Shown here: in pieces, positions 35,225-43,399 of the stretch
How positions within the stretch are numbered: the first letter of the stretch is position 1
How the letters are laid out: every line of letters starts with the position of its first letter
Origin: JAQBDA01 sp963709875
Lineage (GTDB): Bacteria; Chloroflexota; Anaerolineae; Anaerolineales; UBA4823
Assembly: GCA_963709875.1 (NCBI GenBank)
Contig: CAVPYB010000004.1
Coordinates: 61,538 to 125,537 of the forward strand
Direction of reading: 5' to 3'
DNA length: 64,000 nucleotides
Translations under genes and position numbers: made by a program
The notes under the pieces: model-generated
What the model saw: the letters and a program-made list of their open reading frames with translations, nothing else
Told to the model about the DNA's origin: nothing
The model's database searches: none

Positions 35225-35470
35225 ATGGACAATAGTATCTATCTCTCTCTTTCAAAATATATCGCTACAGAAATCCTGAAACAGCCCAACCGAACGCTCT
35301 CAGCCAGTGAAGCCTTAATCTCCAGCGGGCTGGTCGATTCATTCAGTCTGGTTGATCTGGCTCTATTCATTGAGGAAAATTACGGCGTCCGCATCGACGA
35401 CACTGAGTTGAATGCTGACACGTTCGATTCATTGGAACAGCTGGTAGCGATAATCGCAGACCGAAGGTAG
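35225..35470 (+). CDS. Acyl carrier protein (DltC-like)
   Basis: An 81-residue carrier protein. The phosphopantetheine serine is in SSGLVDSFSLVDLALFIEE; helix 3 and the C-terminus (YGVRIDDTELNADTFDSLEQ) fit the four-helix ACP fold. AAGGAA precedes the ATG at 35225; eight more upstream codons are open but overlap the spacer. It is six bases before the acyl-AMP ligase gene, the arrangement expected for a dedicated pair in which the ligase loads the carrier. Fatty-acid synthase ACPs usually have DSLD; DSF here indicates a specialised carrier. Confidence 0.87.
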   Translation: MDNSIYLSLSKYIATEILKQPNRTLSASEALISSGLVDSFSLVDLALFIEENYGVRIDDTELNADTFDSLEQLVAIIADRR

Positions 35471-35475
35471 CGGTT

Positions 35476-37218
35476 GTGATCAGCCCAGCAATCGTGGCAG
35501 GGTCAGCCGGTATGGAAAACGCCACTCTATCCAGCGTGCTGATCGATTATTCAAAGCGCGCACCGGATCAGGTGAGCATCGTTCTCCTGCAAAGCGCACA
35601 TCCTGCACTTACGATAACCTACACCCAGTTAATTGATCGCGCCGGCAGGTATGCAGCAGCTCTCAATCAGAGCGGGGTGAATAAGGGTGATGTAGTAATT
35701 ATCATCCTAGATCACAGCCAGGATCTGATTTACGCTTTTTTTGGGGCTGTACTCGCAGGCGCAGTCCCGGCAATCATGCCATTTCTGACCGAAAAATTAT
35801 CCCCCGACCAATACCGCAGTTCGCTATCTTCGCTGCTGGAGATCACCCAACCCGGGGCAGTGATCACAAAAAGTGAATTCGTGGGAGAAGTCCAGCAGGC
35901 AGCAGCAGGAAAAACACATCCGCCAGTCATCCTTACAACTGAAAACATCGATCGAGGTCAAATCGAGCAGCCGGAAAACTTACTCGGGATAGACAGCTCT
36001 CCGGATGAGATCGCCCTATTGCAGCACTCCTCCGGTACAACCGGACTCCAAAAGGGTGTCGCTTTATCCCACCGGTCTGTGTTCAACCAGCTGAACAGCT
36101 ACGCCCGGTCGATCGATCTGGTTCCCCAGGATGTGATCGTCAGCTGGCTGCCGCTGTACCATGACATGGGTTTGATCGCCGGGTTTTTACTGCCACTAAT
36201 GCTTGGTGTTCCGCTGGTATTGATATCACCGTTCGATTGGGTGCGGGCTCCTTACAGGCTGCTCCAGGCAATATCTGAATATCATGGCACCCTGTGCTGG
36301 CTGCCCAATTTTGCCTATAACTTCTGCGCTCTGAAGATCCGCGACCGTGACCTGGAAGGTGTCGACCTCTCCTCTTTGAGGGCATTCATCAACTGCTCCG
36401 AGCCGATGTATTGGTCCAGCCATGAGATGTTCCGAGAAAGGTTCAGTCCCTATGGTCTACGAGCGGCTGCCCTGGCAACCTGCTATGCTATGGCAGAAAA
36501 CGTATTCGCGGTCACGCAGGGTGGGATCAATTCGGCGGTGCTCGTCGACGAGGTCGACAGGTACGCTCTGGCGAACGGGCAGGCGGTGAAGCTAGCCGGG
36601 GCTGATCCGAATGGCGTGAAAATGCTCTCTGCTGGAATACCCATCTACAATACATCTGTGAGGGTGGTGGACCCGACCGGTAACAGCCTGCCGGAGCGTG
36701 CGGTTGGGGAAATCGCCATCCAGAGCGATTGTATGCTCACCGGCTACTATAAGCGCCCAGATCTGACCGAAAAAGCATTCCTCGATGGCTGGTATATGAC
36801 CGGAGACCTGGGCTACCTTGCTGACGGTGAGCTGTTCATTACCGGTCGCAAGAAGGACCTGATCATCGTCGGAGGGAAGAATATTTATCCCCAGGATATC
36901 GAACACCTGGCAGGACAGGTTGAGGGTGTGCACCCTGGACGCGTGGCAGCATTCGGTGTATTCAACGATCGAGCTGGGACTGAAGACGTGGTGCTGGTTG
37001 CCGAGGTGGACAGCCTGGATGACGAAGAACGCACATACATCTCCAACCAAATCCGCGCCAGGGTGACCCAGGGGTCGGATATCGCACTGCGCCAGGTGTA
37101 TACGGTCGAGCACGGCTGGCTTTTGAAGACCAGCAGCGGAAAAGTCGCCCGGGCAGCCAACCGGGAAAAATATCTGATAGAGCTGCTGGGTATATCTGAT
37201 CCTCAAGATCGTGAGTGA
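35476..37218 (+). CDS. Acyl-AMP ligase / fatty-acyl-AMP-ligase-like (DltA-position enzyme)
   Basis: A 580-residue ANL-superfamily enzyme. Motifs: LLQHSSGTTGLQKGVALSHR (P-loop), SWLPLYHDMGLIAGFLLPLM (FAAL-type), FINCSEPMYW, GWYMTGDLGYLADGELFITG, and RKKDLIIVGGKNIYPQDIEH with the late KTSSGKVAR lysine. FAALs activate a carboxylic acid to its adenylate and pass it to an ACP, here the 81-residue protein encoded just upstream. Starts at GTG 35476 with AAGG eight bases before; ATG 35512 is an alternative. It closes the Dlt-like set as the activating enzyme, but its motifs are nearer to FAALs than to D-alanine ligase, so a fatty or other acyl substrate is expected. Confidence 0.87.
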   Translation: MISPAIVAGSAGMENATLSSVLIDYSKRAPDQVSIVLLQSAHPALTITYTQLIDRAGRYAAALNQSGVNKGDVVIIILDHSQDLIYAFFGAVLAGAVPAIMPFLTEKLSPDQYRSSLSSLLEITQPGAVITKSEFVGEVQQAAAGKTHPPVILTTENIDRGQIEQPENLLGIDSSPDEIALLQHSSGTTGLQKGVALSHRSVFNQLNSYARSIDLVPQDVIVSWLPLYHDMGLIAGFLLPLMLGVPLVLISPFDWVRAPYRLLQAISEYHGTLCWLPNFAYNFCALKIRDRDLEGVDLSSLRAFINCSEPMYWSSHEMFRERFSPYGLRAAALATCYAMAENVFAVTQGGINSAVLVDEVDRYALANGQAVKLAGADPNGVKMLSAGIPIYNTSVRVVDPTGNSLPERAVGEIAIQSDCMLTGYYKRPDLTEKAFLDGWYMTGDLGYLADGELFITGRKKDLIIVGGKNIYPQDIEHLAGQVEGVHPGRVAAFGVFNDRAGTEDVVLVAEVDSLDDEERTYISNQIRARVTQGSDIALRQVYTVEHGWLLKTSSGKVARAANREKYLIELLGISDPQDRE

Positions 37219-37260
37219 GTCAGGCTTACACGAGATACTCCGGGAACCCCAGAAGACAAA

Positions 37261-38490
37261 CTATTCCCCGATCACTTCCTCATACAGCGATAGCAATCGC
37301 TGGGCTATTTTCTCCCAGCTGTAAGTTTTTGCCAGCTCGGCAGCATTCTTCCCCAACTCTCGTTTCAACGCTGGGTCGTTGATCAGTCTCATCAAACGCT
37401 CTGCTAGGGCTTCAGGCTCATCCACCGGCACGGTAAAGCCTGTGATTCCGTCCTGCACCAGGTAAGCCAACCCGCCAACCTGAGAAGCAACCACCGGTGT
37501 TCCGCATGCCATCGCCTCGAGGGCAACCATACCGAACGATTCGTAATGCGAAGGGACAACTACCGCCTCCGCAGCCGAATAATAGTATTGCAGGGTGTCC
37601 TGATCTCTTTTACCTAAGAAGGCGACCAGATCTTTCAACCCATGCTGCTCGCTGATAATTTGGAGCCGCGCCATTTCATCGTTAGCCGCCTCCCGATCGT
37701 CATTAGTATCGCCCCCAATCACTGCCAGGCACACAGTGACTCCTGCCTTCTGCACCATTGCCAGAGCATCGATAAGGATATCAATACCTTTGAGTGGCTC
37801 TATCCTGCCAACAAACAACAGCAGTTGCTGGCAGGGCAGCACGCCGATAAACTCTTTTGCCTCGTCGTCTGGGATCGGGTAGAAATGGCTGACGTCTACC
37901 CCCGGAGGGATGATTTTTACTTTGCTCACATCGGCATGATACAGCCACTGTAATTGAGCCAGCTCAGCCGGTGTGGCTGCCACAATGCGATCCGCTGATT
38001 GGAGCACCTCTTGCTCCCCTTTGATGCGGTAATCCCCTTCGGCTTCGAGCGGATCCCGAGCAACTCGCTGCTTCATCAACCCCAGGGTATGGAACATATG
38101 CACAACGGGCACATTCCAGGAAGATCTCAGTTCGTTGGCAGCCAGACCTGACATCCAATAGTGGCTGTGGATCAGGTCGTATTTGATGCCCTTGTTCTCG
38201 GAGAATTGAAGCACACCATCCACAAAATCTGGTATGTAATCGGATAAAACCTGTTTGGCTAATGGAACTTCTGGTCCGGCAGGGATATGCACAACCCGGT
38301 TGCCATAACCCAGGTCATGAAGAACATGCGGCACATGTTCGTCCTGGGAACGGGTATATATATCTACATGAATCCCCATCTGTCCCAACTGGCGTGTGAG
38401 GTCACGAACGTAAACATTCATCCCACCGGTGTCTTTACCCCCCAGTGTTGCCAATGGACAGGTATGGTACGATATCATTGCAACTCTCAT
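37261..38490 (-). CDS. Glycosyltransferase family 4 (MshA / sucrose-phosphate-synthase-like)
   Basis: A 409-residue retaining glycosyltransferase with GT-B fold. The N-terminus MRVAMISYHTCPLATLGGKD followed by TGGMNVYVRDLTRQLGQ is typical of the MshA-like group. The C-terminal nucleotide-sugar site is LLFVGRIEPLKGIDILIDAL and VVPSHYESFGMVALEAMACG with the E-x7-E pair. Start 38490 is chosen because AGGG lies five bases upstream; the GTG at 38496 and ATG at 38493 are alternatives. It converges on the acylation cluster and diverges from tRNA-Thr. Substrates are not determinable from sequence; D-inositol phosphate or a sugar phosphate are family options. Confidence 0.86.
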   Translation of the reverse strand: MRVAMISYHTCPLATLGGKDTGGMNVYVRDLTRQLGQMGIHVDIYTRSQDEHVPHVLHDLGYGNRVVHIPAGPEVPLAKQVLSDYIPDFVDGVLQFSENKGIKYDLIHSHYWMSGLAANELRSSWNVPVVHMFHTLGLMKQRVARDPLEAEGDYRIKGEQEVLQSADRIVAATPAELAQLQWLYHADVSKVKIIPPGVDVSHFYPIPDDEAKEFIGVLPCQQLLLFVGRIEPLKGIDILIDALAMVQKAGVTVCLAVIGGDTNDDREAANDEMARLQIISEQHGLKDLVAFLGKRDQDTLQYYYSAAEAVVVPSHYESFGMVALEAMACGTPVVASQVGGLAYLVQDGITGFTVPVDEPEALAERLMRLINDPALKRELGKNAAELAKTYSWEKIAQRLLSLYEEVIGE

Positions 38491-38510
38491 CATCACCCTG
38501 TAACGATTCC

Positions 38511-38539
38511 TTGCAATAAAACCTCATCCCTTGTATAAT
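38511..38539 (+). promoter_or_regulatory. Promoter of tRNA-Thr
   Basis: TTGCAA (38511-38516) and TATAAT (38534-38539) are 17 bases apart; the mature tRNA begins 13 bases after the -10 box. Confidence 0.75.
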
Positions 38540-38551
38540 GTCCCACGCATT

Positions 38552-38624
38552 GCCACCGTAGCTCAGTCGGCAGAGCAAGCGTTTCGTAAACGCTAGGTCA
38601 AGGGTTCGATTCCCTTCGGTGGCT
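38552..38624 (+). tRNA. tRNA-Thr (anticodon CGT)
   Basis: Full cloverleaf of 73 bases: acceptor GCCACCG/CGGTGGC with discriminator T, D-arm GCTC-AGTCGGCA-GAGC, anticodon stem AGCGT/ACGCT with loop TTCGTAA (anticodon CGT, reading ACG), and T-arm AAGGG-TTCGATT-CCCTT. CCA is not encoded. Confidence 0.97.
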
Positions 38625-38628
38625 TCTT

Positions 38629-38666
38629 ACGTGTAGCGCTCATTTGAGCATGTGCTACACGTTTTT
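38629..38666 (+). terminator. Intrinsic terminator after tRNA-Thr
   Basis: ACGTGTAGC (38629-38637) pairs perfectly with GCTACACGT (38654-38662), with inner CTCA/TGAG pairing in the loop, followed by a run of five T. Confidence 0.85.
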
Positions 38667-38691
38667 GGTACCCAATACCAACGCAGTCCAG

Positions 38692-38697
38692 TATAAT
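38692..38697 (+). promoter_or_regulatory. -10 box giving a leaderless udk transcript
   Basis: TATAAT ends six bases before the udk ATG at 38704, with no Shine-Dalgarno between. Transcription would start at or next to the start codon. Confidence 0.55.
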
Positions 38698-38703
38698 TCT
38701 AAA

Positions 38704-39342
38704 ATGCGTGATCATGCAACCCCTCTGGTCATAGGAATCGCCGGCGGCTCCGGTTCAGGGAAAACGACCGTTGCCCAACTGATAATTGAAAGGGTAGGGG
38801 CGCAAAATATCGCCTATTTACCGCACGATGCATATTACAAAGACCTCAGCGATCTACCTCCAAACCAGCGCGCGGCGATCAATTTCGACCACCCTAACTC
38901 ATTGGATACCGGGCTGCTCATCGAACAGGTTACACAGCTGATCAGCTACCAACCAATCGATCTGCCTATTTACGATTTCAAAGAGCACCGGCGGACCAGG
39001 CAGCTGCAGCGCATCGATCCGCAGCCATTGGTACTCGTCGAAGGCATCCTGATCTATGTTGAAGCAACTCTGCGCAAGTTATTTGATGTAAAAATTTTCG
39101 TAGACACGGATGCGGATATCCGCTTCATCCGCCGCCTGCAGCGAGATATCCAGGAAAGGGGTCGAACAACTGAGTCAGTTGTCCAGCAGTACCTCAGCAC
39201 AGTCCGTCCCATGCACCTCGAGTTCGTAGAACCATCCAAACGCTATGCAGATATCATCATCCCGGAAGGCGGTTTAAACACTGTTGCGATCGATATGGTT
39301 GTCGCTCGGCTGGAGCTGCTGCTGCGTCAGGCGCAGCAATAA
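38704..39342 (+). CDS. udk: Uridine kinase
   Basis: Phosphorylates uridine and cytidine. A 212-residue P-loop kinase: IGIAGGSGSGKTTVAQLII, LPHDAYYKDLSDLP, INFDHPNSLDTGLLIEQVTQ, IYDFKEHRRT and VLVEGILIY are the standard uridine-kinase motifs, and RDIQERGRTTESVVQQY follows. The ATG at 38704 follows a TATAAT by six bases; twenty earlier codons overlap the tRNA terminator and are rejected. It stands alone after tRNA-Thr and before a cyclophilin gene, and fits with nucleoside import further upstream. Confidence 0.94.
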   Translation: MRDHATPLVIGIAGGSGSGKTTVAQLIIERVGAQNIAYLPHDAYYKDLSDLPPNQRAAINFDHPNSLDTGLLIEQVTQLISYQPIDLPIYDFKEHRRTRQLQRIDPQPLVLVEGILIYVEATLRKLFDVKIFVDTDADIRFIRRLQRDIQERGRTTESVVQQYLSTVRPMHLEFVEPSKRYADIIIPEGGLNTVAIDMVVARLELLLRQAQQ

Positions 39343-39372
39343 CGGCACCTAAATTTAATAAAGGAGTTAAGT

Positions 39373-39891
39373 ATGAATTCACCTCAGAAGCAATGGTCAT
39401 CCCCACCCGAAATGCAGATCGATCCTGATAAAAGCTATTCAGCTGTCATGGATACATCGAAAGGCAAGATCGTGGTAGAGCTTTTCAGCGACAAGACGCC
39501 GGTCACAGTCAATAACTTTATATTCCTGAGTCAGGAAGGATATTACGATGGAACTATATTCCATCGCGTCATCCAGGATTTCATGGCTCAAGGTGGGGAC
39601 CCGACCGGCACAGGTCGAGGTGGACCGGGATATCAGTTCGAGGATGAATTTAACTCCAGCCTGCGGCACGATGAGCCTGGGGTGCTCTCGATGGCAAATG
39701 CAGGACCGAATACCAACGGCTCTCAGTTCTTCATCACTCACGTCCCTACCCCATGGTTAGATGGAAAACACAGCGTCTTTGGTAAGGTGACCAAAGGGTT
39801 GGATGTTCTGCTCTCAATCCCCCCCCGCGATCCGCAGCGACCGGATGTTCCCGGGGTAGTGCTTAATTCCATAACCATCCTGGAACAGTGA
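39373..39891 (+). CDS. Cyclophilin-type peptidyl-prolyl isomerase
   Basis: A 172-residue cytoplasmic prolyl isomerase without signal peptide. Motifs: GTIFHRVIQDFMAQGGDPTG (catalytic Arg in FHRVI and the Gln of MAQGGD), ANAGPNTNGSQFFITHVPTP, and WLDGKHSVFGKVTKGLDVL. AAGGAG precedes the ATG. About 25 residues precede the domain (QKQWSSPPEMQIDPDKSYSA), common in bacterial PpiB-like proteins. Followed after 30 bases by the VTT membrane gene. Confidence 0.95.
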   Translation: MNSPQKQWSSPPEMQIDPDKSYSAVMDTSKGKIVVELFSDKTPVTVNNFIFLSQEGYYDGTIFHRVIQDFMAQGGDPTGTGRGGPGYQFEDEFNSSLRHDEPGVLSMANAGPNTNGSQFFITHVPTPWLDGKHSVFGKVTKGLDVLLSIPPRDPQRPDVPGVVLNSITILEQ

Positions 39892-39921
39892 CCAGCGCGC
39901 CTTTGCTCCTACGTTCAGCGC

Positions 39922-40461
39922 ATGAAAACGAATAACTTACGATTAACCCTGCTCCGGATTGCGGCACTTGGGGTGGTCGTCGCGCTTAGTTTATATATCT
40001 TCAGCATCCGCGATCAGGCTGAGCAATTAGCGCAGTACGGTTATCTTGGGATCTTCATCGTGTCCTTCATGGCGTACGCCACGGTACTGCTCCCCGCACC
40101 GGGCGTGGCGGTTGTATTTACCATGGGAAGCATTTTTAACCCCATCGGTGTTGCGCTTGCAGCCGGGGCAGGTGCTGCCCTTGGTGAGCTCTCCGGCTAC
40201 CTGGCAGGGTTTAGCGGGCAGGCTGTCGTCGAGAGAGCAGATACCTACGATCGCTTAACCAGGTGGATGACCCGGAATGGTCCTTTGACGGTCTTCATCC
40301 TAGCTGCAGTCCCAAATCCCTTCTTCGACCTGGCTGGAGTAGCCGCAGGTGCGCTGAAGATGCGTATGCCGCTGTTCTTATTCTGGGTCTGGCTCGGTGA
40401 GACAATCAAGATGCTGTTCTTTGCCTATGCTGGGGCAGGCCTGATAACCCTATTCCAATGA
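39922..40461 (+). CDS. VTT-domain (SNARE-associated / DedA-related) membrane protein
   Basis: A 179-residue protein with five or six helices. The central re-entrant part (GIFIVSFMAYATVLLPAPGV, MGSIFNPIGVALAAGAGAAL, GELSGYLAGFSGQ) corresponds to the VTT domain, and FILAAVPNPFFDLAGVAAG is the usual second half. VTT/DedA proteins act in lipid scrambling or undecaprenyl-phosphate recycling; the particular role here is unknown. Shorter than DedA proper (about 200-220). Confidence 0.82.
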   Translation: MKTNNLRLTLLRIAALGVVVALSLYIFSIRDQAEQLAQYGYLGIFIVSFMAYATVLLPAPGVAVVFTMGSIFNPIGVALAAGAGAALGELSGYLAGFSGQAVVERADTYDRLTRWMTRNGPLTVFILAAVPNPFFDLAGVAAGALKMRMPLFLFWVWLGETIKMLFFAYAGAGLITLFQ

Positions 40462-40491
40462 TCAATACAACCCTTCAGAAAAGGATCTAAG

Positions 40492-41856
40492 ATGACAGAT
40501 TACACAAATATCGATCTATATTTTTCCGAGCATTTTGATGAGAGCATTGCCGAGCTCTCCCGCCTGGCTGCCCAGCCCAGCGTGGCGGCGCAGAACTGGG
40601 GGCTCGAGGAGTGTGCCCGTCTGGTCGCAGAGATGCTGGAGAAGCGCGGCTTTACAACCGAGCTCACCCCCACAGCAGGAGCGCCGGTTGTCTTCGCAGA
40701 ACGCAGCGGTCGCAGCGACAGGACTTTGATTTTCTACAACCACTACGACGTCCAGCCGGCAGAACCACTGGATTTGTGGGATAGCCCTCCATTCGAGCCG
40801 CAGATCAGGGATGGCAAGCTCTACGCAAGGGGGGTGAGCGACGACAAGGCGCATATCACCAGTCGACTATTTGCGATCGATGCGCTGCTGGCTGCTGACG
40901 GAGAGCTGCCCTGCAATATTAAGTTCGTGATCGAAGGTGAAGAAGAAGTCAGCAGCATCCACCTGCCAGAATACATCAGGGAAAACCGCGAAAAACTCGC
41001 CGCAGATGCCTGTGTCTGGGAATTCGGCGACGTTGATCACCGCGAAGTCCCAATGCAGTATTTGGGCATGCGCGGCATCTGCTACGTGGAGCTTTCGGTA
41101 GAGACAGCCGACATCGACGTACACTCCGGGAGGGGTGGCTCGATCTTCCCCAACGCAGCCTGGCGGTTGGTATGGGCGCTGAATTCGATCAAAGGACCGG
41201 ATGGACGCATCCGCCTGCCCGGGCATTATGACAACGTTGTGCCGCCAAGCGGGCGCGATCGTGAGCTGATGGCAGCCATGCCGGAGGTAGCAGGAGAATA
41301 TAAGAGCCGCTATGGAGTGAAGCACTTCCTAAATAACCTGTCCGGCGGCGTCGATCTGCGCATCGCAGAGGTTTTCGAACCAACCTGCACGATCTGCGGT
41401 CTGACCTCCGGCTACCAGGGACCCGGATCGAAAACCGTCCTGCCCGCTCAAGCCAGCGCGAAGATTGACTTCCGCCTGGTCCCCGACCAGACCCCGGAGC
41501 AGGTACTCGCCAGCCTCAGGGCTCATCTGGACGCAGAGGGTTTCTCGGATGTCAAGATCACTTATATCGGCGGGGAAGCACCCGGCAGGACCGATCCAGA
41601 TGACCCATTTGTCCAGCTCACTGTCCAGGCTGCAGAGTCCATCTATGGTCAGCCTATGCAGATCGTCCCGATGATCGGCGGGTCAGGACCTAACCATGCT
41701 TTCCTGGAGTATCTCAAGCTCCCCATCGTCACTTCCGGTGTTGGGCACCCAGGTACGCAGGCACATGCACCGAACGAGAATGTCCGACTTGACCTATACC
41801 TCAAAGGCGCAAAACATATCGCCCGGATCTTGAAGGAGTTTGGCAAAGGCGGCTAA
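40492..41856 (+). CDS. M20-family metallopeptidase / dipeptidase
   Basis: A 454-residue zinc peptidase. Metal-binding motifs: LIFYNHYDVQPAEP (His-x-Asp), GVSDDKAHITSRLFAIDALL, and VIEGEEEVSSIHLPEYI with the catalytic and bridging acids. GTRGICY-like dimerisation domain start (LGMRGICYVELSVETADIDV, then HSGRGGSIFPNAA) is present. AAAAGGA lies eight bases upstream. Related enzymes cleave dipeptides; some M20 members remove carbamoyl groups, so a link with ureido-acid breakdown is conceivable but unsupported by position. Confidence 0.9.
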   Translation: MTDYTNIDLYFSEHFDESIAELSRLAAQPSVAAQNWGLEECARLVAEMLEKRGFTTELTPTAGAPVVFAERSGRSDRTLIFYNHYDVQPAEPLDLWDSPPFEPQIRDGKLYARGVSDDKAHITSRLFAIDALLAADGELPCNIKFVIEGEEEVSSIHLPEYIRENREKLAADACVWEFGDVDHREVPMQYLGMRGICYVELSVETADIDVHSGRGGSIFPNAAWRLVWALNSIKGPDGRIRLPGHYDNVVPPSGRDRELMAAMPEVAGEYKSRYGVKHFLNNLSGGVDLRIAEVFEPTCTICGLTSGYQGPGSKTVLPAQASAKIDFRLVPDQTPEQVLASLRAHLDAEGFSDVKITYIGGEAPGRTDPDDPFVQLTVQAAESIYGQPMQIVPMIGGSGPNHAFLEYLKLPIVTSGVGHPGTQAHAPNENVRLDLYLKGAKHIARILKEFGKGG

Positions 41857-41869
41857 ATCCCAGGGTCAC

Positions 41870-43399
41870 TCATACACGCCGGGAGCGGCGTTTAGCTTTC
41901 AGACGCTCCTTACCCGCGGTGGAAATACGCTTCCAGGCTGTCTCCACCCGATCTAATTCCGCGGCTGACTTAGGCACTTCGCCATAACGAACCAGCAGGT
42001 AAGTTTCTGTGATAGTCGTCAGCTCATTCGTGAGAGTGGGAAAGACATGCTCCATCTCGGGCAGGAACTCCAATGGGGTTCGTGAAGCCAGCCTGGGGTT
42101 GTCCAGGCGAGCATTCAATCCTAGCAGCATGGCATAGATCCGGCGTATTCTGGCGGCTGCCATAAGCCTCCTTGCCCGGCGCAGCTTCAGGAGCTCGTCA
42201 AGGTTATCTGCCAGTTTGTCCAGACTTCTGCGCAAAGTGTTGCGTAGAAGCAGGAGAAGATCACTGTCTATCCCTTCAGCCTGCATCTCTTCTCCATCCA
42301 TGCTCTCTTCTCTGAAGATATACTTGCGCAAACCTAATAATATGGCAGCGACCAGCAAGCCTAATATGCCCCATAGATACAGGGGTTTGAGCTGTGCCAA
42401 ATATTGAAAGAACGCGGCCGCTCTCGAGAAGTTGTATTGGCTCAGCCAACCACTCATGGTATTCATCAGACCATTGAGCATAGCCTCAAGGTTCTTCAGC
42501 AGCTGCGTGAACGCCTCGAAGATTTCACCCACTCGGATGGATTCAAACAGCCAGATGAACAGCTGCAGAAATAAGAATATGAGAGGCGAGAAGATCAGCA
42601 CAACCAGATACAACAGCCATGAAAAAAGTGTTGACATTAGGTCGAAGATGCGTTCTTGAGAGATGAAAACCACCAGTGCAGAAAATCCTACCATCGCCAG
42701 GATCACCAGAATAATCCCTGTTATCCAGTTGCGATTGAACTGAATGCTTTGCCCTCCTCGAAGCTGACCTAGCACTGAGATCCGTGCAGTTGTCATCGCG
42801 AGCAGGCTGAAAAACAAAAAGATATACAGTGCAGGGAAAGGCGAATCACCAGTAAATGCCAGCAAGGTTCCGTAAAGGATGAACATAACGATACCATTGC
42901 GGAAACCATTCAGGGCATTTACGGAGCCGATCGAGAAGTCTGAATATACGATCCCACGCCAGCTGACCAACAAGACAAATACCATCACAACAAATTCTGG
43001 TGGCACAATCTCCGACATGCCTTGAAAGCTGCGCAGAGGACGGTTCAATAGTTCCCCCAGGCTGATCGCATAACGTGTGTACACAAGCATTTTCAAGCCG
43101 ATGAAGATGTTGACGACCAATACCAGGAAGAGCACAATCCGGTGGGTCCGGGCGCGGGCATCGATGAAGGACATCAGACGGTTGACTAGGCATACCAGGA
43201 TCATCATACCTGCCAGGACCAGCAATGCCTGCAAATAAGGCACGCTCTGCCCGGTGCGCATGAACAACAGGTACCACAATGCCACCCAGCTTAGTTCCAT
43301 TAATATCATGGATAACAATGTGATCTCTCGCCAGGGTTTGAAAAATATATTATCCTGGAAGGGTTTTTCACCCGGTGCTGTAGTTATTTTATCCATCAT
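41870..43399 (-). CDS. Multispanning membrane protein with C-terminal DUF4129
   Basis: A 509-residue protein with about ten helices (first at residues 30-50, last near 345-365), followed by a cytoplasmic region of about 140 residues of DUF4129 type (LRRSLDKLADNLDELLKLRR, then ETYLLVRYGEVPKSAAELDR). Third gene of a MoxR / DUF58 / membrane-protein operon; its ATG overlaps the DUF58 stop (TAATG). Such operons often end with a transglutaminase-like TgpA gene; no transglutaminase triad is visible here, so only the DUF4129 part is conserved. Likely part of a chaperone-linked envelope complex of unknown purpose. Confidence 0.78.
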   Translation of the reverse strand: MMDKITTAPGEKPFQDNIFFKPWREITLLSMILMELSWVALWYLLFMRTGQSVPYLQALLVLAGMMILVCLVNRLMSFIDARARTHRIVLFLVLVVNIFIGLKMLVYTRYAISLGELLNRPLRSFQGMSEIVPPEFVVMVFVLLVSWRGIVYSDFSIGSVNALNGFRNGIVMFILYGTLLAFTGDSPFPALYIFLFFSLLAMTTARISVLGQLRGGQSIQFNRNWITGIILVILAMVGFSALVVFISQERIFDLMSTLFSWLLYLVVLIFSPLIFLFLQLFIWLFESIRVGEIFEAFTQLLKNLEAMLNGLMNTMSGWLSQYNFSRAAAFFQYLAQLKPLYLWGILGLLVAAILLGLRKYIFREESMDGEEMQAEGIDSDLLLLLRNTLRRSLDKLADNLDELLKLRRARRLMAAARIRRIYAMLLGLNARLDNPRLASRTPLEFLPEMEHVFPTLTNELTTITETYLLVRYGEVPKSAAELDRVETAWKRISTAGKERLKAKRRSRRV

